Shown here piece after piece: positions 8,116 through 14,784 of a stretch of 22,627 nt of DNA. Both the position numbers and the translations under genes were made by a program. How positions within the stretch are numbered: the stretch's first letter is position 1; each line of letters opens with the position of its first letter. Source of the stretch: a virus; IMG/VR virus record IMGVR_UViG_3300049811_000253, positions 1 to 22,627 of that record. One strand, written 5' to 3'. The notes under the pieces were generated by a model. It was given only the letters and a program-made list of their open reading frames with translations, was not told where the DNA came from and did no database searches.

Positions 8116-8393
8116 TGGAGGAGCGCACGCGCGAGCGCGCTTTTCCGCTTGCCTATCCGGTCGAGCACGATGGCGCCCCCCTGACGGAGGTCGTGCTCCG
8201 GCGCGCAAAGGCGCGGGACATGGCGGCCATCGAAAAGATCGCGGGGGAGGACAAGACGGGGCAGATGGATCAGACCATCGGCATCATCGCGGTCCTTTCC
8301 GGGCTTCCCGCCGATGTGGTGGGCGATCTGGACGCGGAGGACTTCACAGCCCTGTCCGAGGCGCTCGCGGATTTTTTCCCCCGGGCGCGGTAG
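8115..8393 (+). CDS. E: Tail assembly chaperone gpE
   Basis: The 92-aa protein resembles P2 gpE-type tail assembly chaperones, which coat the tape measure protein and recruit tube subunits. Visible family features are EVVLRRAKARDM near the centre, a short acidic helix, and DLDAEDFTALSEALADFF at the C-terminus. It starts in the TGATG overlap with the tube gene and ends at TAG 8391-8393. Just before the stop, the slippery heptamer T TTT TTC (8372-8378) allows a longer E+E' product, as in P2 and lambda-like tails. The tape measure gene follows, the standard position. Confidence 0.9.
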   Translation: MEERTRERAFPLAYPVEHDGAPLTEVVLRRAKARDMAAIEKIAGEDKTGQMDQTIGIIAVLSGLPADVVGDLDAEDFTALSEALADFFPRAR

Positions 8394-8536
8394 CGAAGGG
8401 CTGGCGCGGCGTCGTCGCAGACGTCGCGCACGTCCTCTGCACGCCCTTGCCCGAGCTCCTAGAGATGGACTGGGCCGAGGTTCTCCTCTGGCACAATGAA
8501 GCAAGGCGCATCGCCCGTGCCGGGCGGCGCGCTTGA
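8115..8536 (+). CDS. E+E': gpE+E' tail assembly chaperone fusion by -1 frameshift
   Basis: A -1 slip on T TTT TTC (8372-8378) moves reading into a frame that stays open from 8378 to TGA 8534-8536, adding 52 residues for a fusion of about 140 aa. The extension contains VADVAHVLCTPLPELLEMDW and EVLLWHNEARRIARAG, a good match to the short gpE' domain of P2-like phages (small helix, then L.M.W.E.L.WH.EA.R). The frame has no start codon with a ribosome site of its own, which favours frameshifting. The fusion should bind the tape measure N-terminal part while free E binds tube protein; the E to E+E' ratio sets assembly. Confidence 0.85.
8372..8378 (+). other. -1 ribosomal frameshift slippery heptamer
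   Basis: The heptamer T TTT TTC is aligned with the zero-frame codons TTT and TTC of gpE (Phe87 and Phe88) and fits the X XXY YYZ rule. P2 uses a closely similar run of six Ts at the same place. GC-rich sequence (CCCCCGGGCGCGG) follows within ten bases, which could stall ribosomes. Confidence 0.85.
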
Positions 8537-8556
8537 GATAGGACGAGGGCCGCGCC

Positions 8557-10884
8557 ATGACGACGAAATCCCTGACCTCGCGCCTCGTCATGGAGGTCGT
8601 GGACCGAGTGACCGGCCCGGCGAGAACCCTCACGGGGTCGATCCTTGGCATCCAGAACGCGGCTCAGCAGGCAGGCGGCGCCGGGCTTTCGGGCTTCGGC
8701 GCCCGCCTGACCTCGGCCATCGACGCGAACAACGCGGCACTGGACGCCGCTCGGGGGCGCCTGTTCGATGCCGTTGCGGGCTTCTACGCCCTGCGCGCGG
8801 CAATCGCCTCGCCGGTCGCGGAGGCCGCGGCCTTTGAAAGCGCGATGGCTGACGTCCGCAAGGTCGTGGACTTCACCGAGGACAGCTACGCGGCCTTCAA
8901 GGACGGCTTGCTAGACCTCTCCAAGGACGTGCCCTATGCGGTCAACGGGCTTGCGGCAATCGCCGCAGCCGCGGGGCAGGCGGGCATTGCGGGCGAGGAG
9001 CTCGTCCGCTTTACGGAAGCGGCGGCGAAAATCGGGACCGCTTTCGACGTCTCCGCCGAGCAAGCGGGCGACGATCTTGCCAAGCTTATGACCGGCCTCG
9101 GGATTACGCTGGACGAAGCGATGCTCCTCGCGGACGCGATGAACCACCTGTCCAATTCGCAAGCCAGCACAGCGGCGGAAATCATGGACGTGGTGCGGCG
9201 CGTCGGCGGGCAAGCGAAGATGTTCGGCTTCACTTCCGAGCAGACGGCGGCCTTCGCTTCGGCCATGATCGCGGCAGGGGCGGAGAGCGAGGTCGCCGCG
9301 ACGTCTTTCCGAAACATGGGCAAGGCGCTCACGCGCGGAACGGCGGCGACGGGACGTCAGCGGGCCGCCTTCGAGGCGCTTGGCATGGATGCGACGGAGG
9401 TCGCAAATCAGATGCAGAAGGACGCGGTCGGCACGACCGTGCAAGTCCTTGAGGCCATCTCGCGCATCCCGAAGGAGCAGCAAGCGGCGATTGCCTCCGA
9501 TCTTTTCGGAGACGAGGCGCGGGCGCTTGGGCCTCTCCTGACAAACCTTGATCTGGTCCGATCCTCCCTCGGCCTTGTCGCCAACGAGAGCGACTATGCG
9601 GGCTCGGCATTCCGCGAGTTCGAGGCGCGGTCGCGGACCTTCGAGGCTGCAATGCAGCGGTTTCAGAACGTCCTCAGCGCGCTCCGCATCACTATCGGCA
9701 ACGCGCTCATCCCGATCTTTACCGAGCTGATGCTCAAGATCGGCCCCGTGGTGGAAAAGGTCACTGACTGGATCGGGGCGAACCCGCAGCTTGTCGGCGG
9801 CCTCCTCGCGGCGGCGGCAGGCGTCACGGCCTTCAAGGTGGCAATGGCGGGCTTGACCTTCCTCGGCTTGCTCGGGCGGGGCGGCGCGCTCTCCATGCTC
9901 GCCTTTGGCTTCAACACTGTGGGGCGGGCGGCGGCAAGCATCCGGGGCGCGGCGGGCGGGATGATCGCCCTGCAAACCGCTCTCGCTGCCATGGATGGGC
10001 AGAAGGTCGGCCTGTTCGCCAAGCTCGCCGCTGGCTTGCGGGGCGTGGCGGCAGTGACCGGCCTCACTGCCGCAAAGGGCGCTATCGCCGCGGTCGTCGG
10101 CGTCGTCGCCACGATCAGCGCGCCCGCGTGGGCGGCAATCGCCGCGGCGGTGGCGGCGGTCGGTCTGGCGTGGAAATACTGGGATCGCATCACGTCCTTC
10201 GTGTCCGGGGTCGGGGAGGCGCTTGGCGAAATCCTTTCGCCCGCGCTTGAAGCGATCAGGCCGGTCCTTGAGTGGTTCGCCCCGCTTGGGGAGCTTATCG
10301 CCGCCGGGTGGGAAAAGGCGAAGGCCGCCGTCTCGGCAGTAGGGGAGTGGCTCGGATCGATCTTCGGCAAGGAGGCGCTGTCAGAGGAGGACAATGCCGC
10401 GGCGAAGCAGTCGGGCTACGACTTCATCATGGCCTTGTGGGACGGGATGAAGCAGGTCGTCTCGGACCTCCTCGCGTGGCTTAGGGGCGTGGCTGACCAG
10501 ATCCTCGCGCCCTTCAAAAGCCTCGGGGAGACGATCCGCTCCTATCTGCCGGGCGGCGGTGGGGCGGCGGCCTTCTCGGAAAGCTTCGATGTCGGCGGAG
10601 GCGTTGACGGGGCGCGCGCAAAGGGCGGCCCGATCAGCCGCGGCGGTCGCTATCTCGTGGGCGAGGAAGGGCCGGAGCTGATCACCGCGAGCCGCTCGGG
10701 TTACGTCAACCCGGCGGGAAGCGGGGGCGGCAGAAACATGACCGTCAACTTCGGCGGCATAGTGGTGCACGCTCAAAGCTCGGACCCGGCTGCGGTGGCG
10801 CGGGAAGTTCGCCGCGAGCTTGAGGCAGCATTCCGGGAGGCGTTCAACGGGATGCAGGCTGATACCGGCCTTTCAACCTACTAG
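8557..10884 (+). CDS. T: Tail tape measure protein
   Basis: The 775-aa protein is a tape measure protein that sets tail length and passes through the membrane during DNA entry. Residues about 85-290 fit the TIGR01760 tape-measure core: AAAFESAMADVRKVVDF, a DVPYAVNGLAAIAAAAGQAG segment, FDVSAEQAGDDLAKLM, and SFRNMGKALTRG. Two long hydrophobic Ala/Gly/Val stretches near residues 410-460 and 495-545 could span membranes. The C-terminal part has the usual GGPISRGGRYLVGEEGPEL motif near residues 690-710. At 775 residues it predicts a mid-length contractile tail. ATG 8557 starts 20 bases after the end of E'. Confidence 0.93.
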   Translation: MTTKSLTSRLVMEVVDRVTGPARTLTGSILGIQNAAQQAGGAGLSGFGARLTSAIDANNAALDAARGRLFDAVAGFYALRAAIASPVAEAAAFESAMADVRKVVDFTEDSYAAFKDGLLDLSKDVPYAVNGLAAIAAAAGQAGIAGEELVRFTEAAAKIGTAFDVSAEQAGDDLAKLMTGLGITLDEAMLLADAMNHLSNSQASTAAEIMDVVRRVGGQAKMFGFTSEQTAAFASAMIAAGAESEVAATSFRNMGKALTRGTAATGRQRAAFEALGMDATEVANQMQKDAVGTTVQVLEAISRIPKEQQAAIASDLFGDEARALGPLLTNLDLVRSSLGLVANESDYAGSAFREFEARSRTFEAAMQRFQNVLSALRITIGNALIPIFTELMLKIGPVVEKVTDWIGANPQLVGGLLAAAAGVTAFKVAMAGLTFLGLLGRGGALSMLAFGFNTVGRAAASIRGAAGGMIALQTALAAMDGQKVGLFAKLAAGLRGVAAVTGLTAAKGAIAAVVGVVATISAPAWAAIAAAVAAVGLAWKYWDRITSFVSGVGEALGEILSPALEAIRPVLEWFAPLGELIAAGWEKAKAAVSAVGEWLGSIFGKEALSEEDNAAAKQSGYDFIMALWDGMKQVVSDLLAWLRGVADQILAPFKSLGETIRSYLPGGGGAAAFSESFDVGGGVDGARAKGGPISRGGRYLVGEEGPELITASRSGYVNPAGSGGGRNMTVNFGGIVVHAQSSDPAAVAREVRRELEAAFREAFNGMQADTGLSTY

Positions 10885-10894
10885 GAGCGGGCAA

Positions 10895-11317
10895 ATGCTG
10901 ATGATGATCGGACCCGTCCGCTTCGAGGTCGCGCCGATGAACGCGCACGAGGTCGGCCACGGGCACGAGACGGCTTATGTCGAGAAGCCAGTGATGGGCG
11001 CCTCTCCGCCGGTCGAGTGGGTCGGGGAAGGGCCGGAGACGTGGACGATCCGAGGGCGGCTGTTCCCCGAGCGCTTCGGCGGCCTTGGCTCCCTGCGCCT
11101 CCTCTACGAGGCGCGCAAGTCCGGCCTTCCTCACTACATGATGCGCGGGGACGGCGCGCTGATGGGGTGGGTCGTCATCGAGCGCGTCAACGAGAGGTCG
11201 AGCTACCTCAATTCGGGCGGGGTCGGTCGGATGATCGAGTTCGACCTCTCCGTCCGGCGCTGCCCGGCCCCGTTTGCGGGTCAATACTTCGCCATCATGG
11301 AGGCGATATTCCGATGA
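10895..11317 (+). CDS. U: gpU-like tail protein
   Basis: The 140-aa protein matches the P2 gpU tail family, which caps or terminates the tail tube. It has an N-terminal IGPVRFEVAP strand, then WVGEGPETWTIRGRLFPE and LRLLYEARKSGLPHYMMRGD, the regular gpU order, followed by GWVVIERVNER. ATG 10895 is preceded by AGGAG at 10883-10887. The ORF is open further upstream, but that part overlaps the tape measure gene. The stop overlaps the gpX start by four bases (ATGA). Confidence 0.9.
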   Translation: MLMMIGPVRFEVAPMNAHEVGHGHETAYVEKPVMGASPPVEWVGEGPETWTIRGRLFPERFGGLGSLRLLYEARKSGLPHYMMRGDGALMGWVVIERVNERSSYLNSGGVGRMIEFDLSVRRCPAPFAGQYFAIMEAIFR

Positions 11318-11541
11318 CCGAGACGACGGAGCGGATCACGGTAGAGGGGGACGGCGTGACCGTCCCCCTTGTCGTCTGGCGGCGCTTCCGCCGCCCCATG
11401 CCGGGGCTTGTCGAGCGCGTCTATGCGAGCAACCCGAGCCTCGCGGAGGCCGGTCCTTACCTGCCCGTGGGGACGTCATTCACCCTGCCCATCCCCGTCC
11501 CGCGTCCGCGGGAGGAGCTTGACCCTATCCGCCTGTGGTGA
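11314..11541 (+). CDS. X: gpX-like tail protein (LysM-type fold)
   Basis: The 75-aa protein follows the P2 gpX pattern: a short polar N-terminus, VPLVVWRRF, then VERVYASNPSLAEAGPYLPV and a final strand TLPIPVPRP. gpX is a LysM-like hub component found between U and D in many P2-like tails. The start at the ATGA overlap with U is favoured; the open upstream frame lies inside gene U. The gap to the next start is three bases. Confidence 0.88.
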   Translation: MTETTERITVEGDGVTVPLVVWRRFRRPMPGLVERVYASNPSLAEAGPYLPVGTSFTLPIPVPRPREELDPIRLW

Positions 11542-11544
11542 GCC

Positions 11545-12570
11545 ATGTCCAAGCGCGCGATCTTCGATGTCCTCGTGGCGGGGACGAGCATCACGACCGC
11601 GCTTGCGCCGGTCTTTACCGGCCTCTCGATCACGGACAACGCTGGCACGCACAGCGACACGGCGACCATCGAAGTCGATGACACAGACGGGAGGATCATC
11701 CTGCCGCAGCCGCAGGCTCCGGTCGTGATCCGCCTCGGCTGGATCGGTGACGGCACGCGCGAGGTCTTCCGGGGCACGGTCGATGAAGTCCGAAGCTCCG
11801 GGTCGCGCGGCGGAGGGAGGTCGCTCTCTATCAGCGCAAAGGGTGTCGATACGACGGGCAAGGCAAAGGAGGGGCAACAAAGGCACTTCGACGGCCAGAC
11901 GGTCGAAGCGATCTTGACGGCGGCGGGCGCCCCGGCGGGCATCACTCAGATCGACGTGGACCCGGCGCTTGCGGGCGTGGTCTTCCCCTACCTTGATATG
12001 AGGGACGAGAGCTTCCTGCACCTTGGGGAGCGCCTCGCCCGCGAGCTCGGGGCGGGCTTTCGAGTTCACGGGGAGCGCGCGGTCCTTGCCAAGCGCGCGG
12101 GGGGATACACGCCCTCGGTCACGGCAGCGTGGGGTGTCAATCTGCAATCGTGGAGCATGACGCCCGCTATCGGTCGGGGGCGCTTCGTGCAGACCCGGGC
12201 GAGAGCTTACGACATGCGGAGGGCGGCGGAGGTCATTGAGGAGGCGGCGACCGGGACGACGCTCTCCTCTGCCGCCTTGGCGCGGCGCGAGCTCCTGCCG
12301 GACAAGGAGGCCGCAAAGCGCGCCGCCGAAAGCGATGCCGCGGCGGCCAAGGAAAAGGCGGGCGGCGGCTCGGTCGTGATTGAGGGCACGACGGAGGCGG
12401 TGCCTGACGGGCGCTGCGTGATCGTCGGCGCGCGACCGGGCATCGACGGCACATATACCATCAAGACGGTCACGCACAGCCTAAGCCGGGGGGGAGGCTG
12501 GACGACGAGCCTTGAGCTTGCGGAGCCGCAAGCCGGGGCGGGCACTGACACACGAGCAAGGGGCGCCTGA
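11545..12570 (+). CDS. D: gpD-like baseplate hub protein (late control gene D family)
   Basis: The 341-aa protein belongs to the P2 gpD family (T4 gp27-type hub), which forms the trimeric base of the spike. Visible features are an N-terminal beta barrel with FDVLVAGTSITTAL and LSITDNAGTHSDTATIEVDD, then WIGDGTREVFRGTVDEVR, and the helix plus strand DESFLHLGERLARELGAGFR near the middle. The C-terminal third resembles the usual GTYTIKTVTHSLSRGGGWTT strand pair. Despite the family name it is structural. It closes the tail module; the holin-like gene follows from a TTG start two bases after the stop. Confidence 0.92.
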   Translation: MSKRAIFDVLVAGTSITTALAPVFTGLSITDNAGTHSDTATIEVDDTDGRIILPQPQAPVVIRLGWIGDGTREVFRGTVDEVRSSGSRGGGRSLSISAKGVDTTGKAKEGQQRHFDGQTVEAILTAAGAPAGITQIDVDPALAGVVFPYLDMRDESFLHLGERLARELGAGFRVHGERAVLAKRAGGYTPSVTAAWGVNLQSWSMTPAIGRGRFVQTRARAYDMRRAAEVIEEAATGTTLSSAALARRELLPDKEAAKRAAESDAAAAKEKAGGGSVVIEGTTEAVPDGRCVIVGARPGIDGTYTIKTVTHSLSRGGGWTTSLELAEPQAGAGTDTRARGA

Positions 12571-12571
12571 A

Positions 12572-12907
12572 TTGAGCGACTGGCACAGCATTTTCAACGA
12601 GCGCGGCGCGCTTCTGGTTTTCTTCGGCGCGCTCGGCGGTGCCGTCCGATCCGCGGCGCTCAAGACGACGTGGCGCGAGGGGCTTCGGGTGATGTTCATC
12701 GGCGGGGCGACGAGCTTCGGCGTCGGCGTCCTCGGGCCGCATCTTCTGCGCCCGTGGATCGGGGACTTGCCCGAGGGGATGCCTGGCGCGCTCGGGACGC
12801 TCTGCGCAGCGAGTTTCCTGATCGGGCTGATGGCGGTGACGATGATCGAGCGCCTTGCCGCGGGCAAGAGCATCACGACGGAGGAGGGCGGGGATGGGCA
12901 ACCGTGA
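12572..12907 (+). CDS. Putative holin (three-segment, LydA/phage_holin_3-like)
   Basis: The 111-aa protein has three hydrophobic segments: about residues 13-28 (LLVFFGALGGAVRSA), 41-58 (VMFIGGATSFGVGVLGPHLL) and 74-91 (GTLCAASFLIGLMAVTMI). The GALGGAVRS turn followed by a basic loop is typical of LydA-type holins, and the position before a lysin and spanins supports a hole-forming role in the inner membrane. I chose TTG 12572 because it is preceded by AAGGGG and avoids a long overlap with gene D; an in-frame start further up (12512) would add a basic stretch inside D. The C-terminus is polar (KSITTEEGGDGQP). Confidence 0.75.
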   Translation: MSDWHSIFNERGALLVFFGALGGAVRSAALKTTWREGLRVMFIGGATSFGVGVLGPHLLRPWIGDLPEGMPGALGTLCAASFLIGLMAVTMIERLAAGKSITTEEGGDGQP

Positions 12908-13055
12908 GCGGACGGCAGGGCGGCAGCGGCGCGATCACGCGCCACTTCTGCGGCGCGAAAAGCAAGACCCGTGCGCGGACTATTGGCACACGATGAAAAT
13001 CGGCATTCCCATCGCGGCCATCCTGTTTCTGCTCCTCCCCTTCCTGATCGGCTGA
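12894..13055 (+). CDS. Small C-terminally anchored membrane protein in the lysis cassette
   Basis: This 53-aa ORF overlaps the holin-like gene end by 14 bases and is read in another frame. It begins at ATG 12894 after GGAGGGCGGGG. The first 32 residues are strongly basic and hydrophilic (MGNRERTAGRQRRDHAPLLR), and a single hydrophobic segment (IGIPIAAILFLLLPFLIG) makes up the C-terminus. It could be an antiholin, a pinholin-like partner or an accessory membrane protein. I do not recognise a family; coding is supported by the ribosome site, overlap and membrane segment. Confidence 0.65.
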   Translation: MGNRERTAGRQRRDHAPLLRREKQDPCADYWHTMKIGIPIAAILFLLLPFLIG

Positions 13056-13068
13056 AAGGCTCCTCGCC

Positions 13069-13641
13069 ATGGATCGACCTATGTTCAAGCGCCCCCTGCT
13101 CCCGCAAGCGGCGCCGGAGCCAGCGCGCCCCGCGCCTCCCCCGGCCATCCCGATCATCCCGTGGATCGTGGAGTTCGAGAAGGTTTTCGGCTGGCATGAA
13201 GTCCGCGACCGGGACCGGCTGTCGCGCTGGCTGCGCTCTGATGGGAAGACGCTCGGAGACCCGTCGAAGCTCCCGTGGTGCGGGGACGCAATGGACACCG
13301 CGCTTGCGCTGGCGCTCCCGGACGAGCCGCGCCCGGGCGACCTCGGGAAAAACCCTTATTGGGCGCTCCACTGGCAGTTCCTCGGCAAGCGGTGCCCTCC
13401 CTGCTACGGAGCAATCGGCGTTTTCAAGAGGCCATCCGGCGGTCATGTCGGCGTGCTGGTCGGGCAGGATGCCACGGCCTATCGCGTCCTCGGGGGAAAT
13501 CAGGCGGATGCGGTCACGCGCACATGGATCGACAAAGCCCGGATTGTAGACATCCGATGGCCGATCCGCGCGCACAACCCGCGCGCTGCGCTCCCCACGC
13601 TGGCGCGCAACGGCTCGCCGCTCTCGCAAAACGAGGCGTGA
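13069..13641 (+). CDS. TIGR02594/NlpC-P60-like peptidoglycan endopeptidase (endolysin)
   Basis: The 190-aa protein shows the Cys-His-Asn layout of TIGR02594-type lysins: Cys71 in LPWCGDAMDTALA, His126 in GGHVGVLVG and Asn144 in VLGGNQADAV. These would cut peptide bonds in peptidoglycan. Residues 8-33 form a proline-rich, hydrophobic stretch (PAPPPAIPIIPW) which is not a clear signal peptide, so export probably depends on the holin. The start at ATG 13069 follows GAAAGG; another ATG at 13081 is possible. Four bases separate the stop from the i-spanin gene. Confidence 0.82.
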   Translation: MDRPMFKRPLLPQAAPEPARPAPPPAIPIIPWIVEFEKVFGWHEVRDRDRLSRWLRSDGKTLGDPSKLPWCGDAMDTALALALPDEPRPGDLGKNPYWALHWQFLGKRCPPCYGAIGVFKRPSGGHVGVLVGQDATAYRVLGGNQADAVTRTWIDKARIVDIRWPIRAHNPRAALPTLARNGSPLSQNEA

Positions 13642-13644
13642 GCT

Positions 13645-13953
13645 ATGTTCGCCATCGCACTCAAGTATTGGCGCCCCGCTCTCGCTCTCGCCCTTGCGTC
13701 GGGCCTTTGGGTGCACGGGCAGCACACGGGGCGGACGTCCTGCGAAGGGCGTCACGCCGCGGAGCTCGCTCGCGCACAAGCGGCAGCTTTCCGCGCAGCG
13801 GAGGAGGCCAGCCGCAAGGAGGCGGCCCGGCTTGAGGCCGAGGCCGCCCGAGACGCCGCAGATCAAGCCTTGGAGGACATCGCCTATGCTGAACCGCCTT
13901 CTTCCGGCTGCGGCCTGCCTGCTTCTCGCGTCCTGCGCCTCCGGGAGCGGTGA
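13645..13953 (+). CDS. Rz: Rz-like inner-membrane spanin (i-spanin)
   Basis: The 102-aa product has one N-terminal hydrophobic segment (residues 6-22, LKYWRPALALALASGLW), a long Ala/Glu/Arg helix with coiled-coil character to about residue 80, and a C-terminal SSGCGLPASRVLRLRER, a good i-spanin ending. It would act in the inner membrane and join the lipoprotein o-spanin to fuse the membranes at lysis. It starts four bases after the lysin stop. The last 68 bases overlap the Rz1 gene in another frame. Confidence 0.85.
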   Translation: MFAIALKYWRPALALALASGLWVHGQHTGRTSCEGRHAAELARAQAAAFRAAEEASRKEAARLEAEAARDAADQALEDIAYAEPPSSGCGLPASRVLRLRER

Positions 13954-14134
13954 TGCGCCGCGCGTCCCGCCCCCGGCTTCGATGATCGAGCCCTGCCCGG
14001 AGCCGGTCGCAATCCCCGGACGCGCCATCAGCGATCAGGAGATTGAGGTCGGATGGGGGCGCGACCGATCCGCGCTCCGCGCCTGCGCATCGCGGCACCG
14101 CGCGCTCGCAGAATGGACCTTGGGCCCCCGATAG
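13886..14134 (+). CDS. Rz1: Rz1-like outer-membrane lipoprotein spanin (o-spanin)
   Basis: The 82-aa protein starts inside the Rz gene, in the +1 frame relative to it, at ATG 13886 with GGAGG nine bases upstream (13872-13876). It has a lipoprotein signal: basic MLNRLL, a hydrophobic core, and lipobox LASC with the lipid-bearing Cys17. A proline-containing stretch follows (APRVPPPASMIEPCPEP), usual for Rz1. After about residue 45 it has a further helical tail (DQEIEVGWGRDRSALRAC). Embedded overlap with Rz is the classical spanin arrangement. The longer ORF upstream of 13886 is a shadow of Rz. Confidence 0.88.
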   Translation: MLNRLLPAAACLLLASCASGSGDAPRVPPPASMIEPCPEPVAIPGRAISDQEIEVGWGRDRSALRACASRHRALAEWTLGPR

Positions 14135-14146
14135 AGGATCAAACCT

Positions 14147-14410
14147 ATGCCGACCGAAACCGTCCGCCTGACCGTCTCGTCCACGTCCTACACCGTCGTC
14201 GCAGATGGTGCCTATAACGTCCTGCTCCGGCCCGTGACCCCTGTCCCGCTCCGGCTCCACGTCGGCGCCGCGCCGCCCCCCGCCAACACGACAGCGTTCC
14301 TGCCGATCAACACGGCGGGCGTCTCCCTCTCCGACCTTGAGGGCGGCGACAAGGTCTATCTGCTGGCGGAAGGCCCGGGGGCCGAAGTCGTCGTCATCCG
14401 TGGGGGCTGA
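14147..14410 (+). CDS. Small beta-rich phage protein of unknown function
   Basis: The 87-aa protein starts at ATG 14147 after AGAGGA. It is rich in alternating hydrophobic and polar residues (TVRLTVSSTSYTVVADG, PLRLHVGAAPPP) and finishes with DKVYLLAEGPGAEVVVIRGG, which suggests a small beta-sandwich. It has no signal peptide or membrane segment. Its place between the spanins and the fibre genes points to a virion decoration or fibre-adaptor protein. No family is recognised. Confidence 0.75.
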   Translation: MPTETVRLTVSSTSYTVVADGAYNVLLRPVTPVPLRLHVGAAPPPANTTAFLPINTAGVSLSDLEGGDKVYLLAEGPGAEVVVIRGG

Positions 14411-14412
14411 GC

Positions 14413-14784
14413 GTGGCAATCGTTTATGACCATGGCCGAGCCGCAGAAGCGCCGGAGCTGTTCGGGTGGGGGCTTCATCGCTACCGCGAAGGGACGACCC
14501 GCCCCGCGCTCGTGATCGACCAGACGCGAGGCGTGGCGAAGCCCAGCAACGGCGGGCTGTCTCTCTCCGGGAGTTTCGACCTCCTGCACGACGCGACCCT
14601 CTACGTCGGTCTCGCCGCGCCCTTCATCGTCGCGGACTTCGGCGCCGAGCTCGTGCGCGCCTTCCCGTCCACGGCTCCTGTCCTGACGGATTATCTCTTG
14701 CAACCGGGGGGCGGGCGCACTCCGGCGCCCGCCGAGAGCTTCGTTCCCGGCGAAAACGACCTGTGGAGCATCGGCTATGTCTAA
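14413..14784 (+). CDS. Unknown phage structural-type protein
   Basis: The 123-aa product starts at GTG 14413, two bases after the previous stop. It is Gly-rich and beta-type, with an aromatic N-terminus (FGWGLHRYREG), LVIDQTRGVAKPSNG and FIVADFGAELVRA, ending in ENDLWSIGYV. The last 8 bases overlap the fibre gene start, so it is probably coupled to it. I do not recognise it; context suggests a fibre-associated adaptor. Confidence 0.75.
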   Translation: MAIVYDHGRAAEAPELFGWGLHRYREGTTRPALVIDQTRGVAKPSNGGLSLSGSFDLLHDATLYVGLAAPFIVADFGAELVRAFPSTAPVLTDYLLQPGGGRTPAPAESFVPGENDLWSIGYV

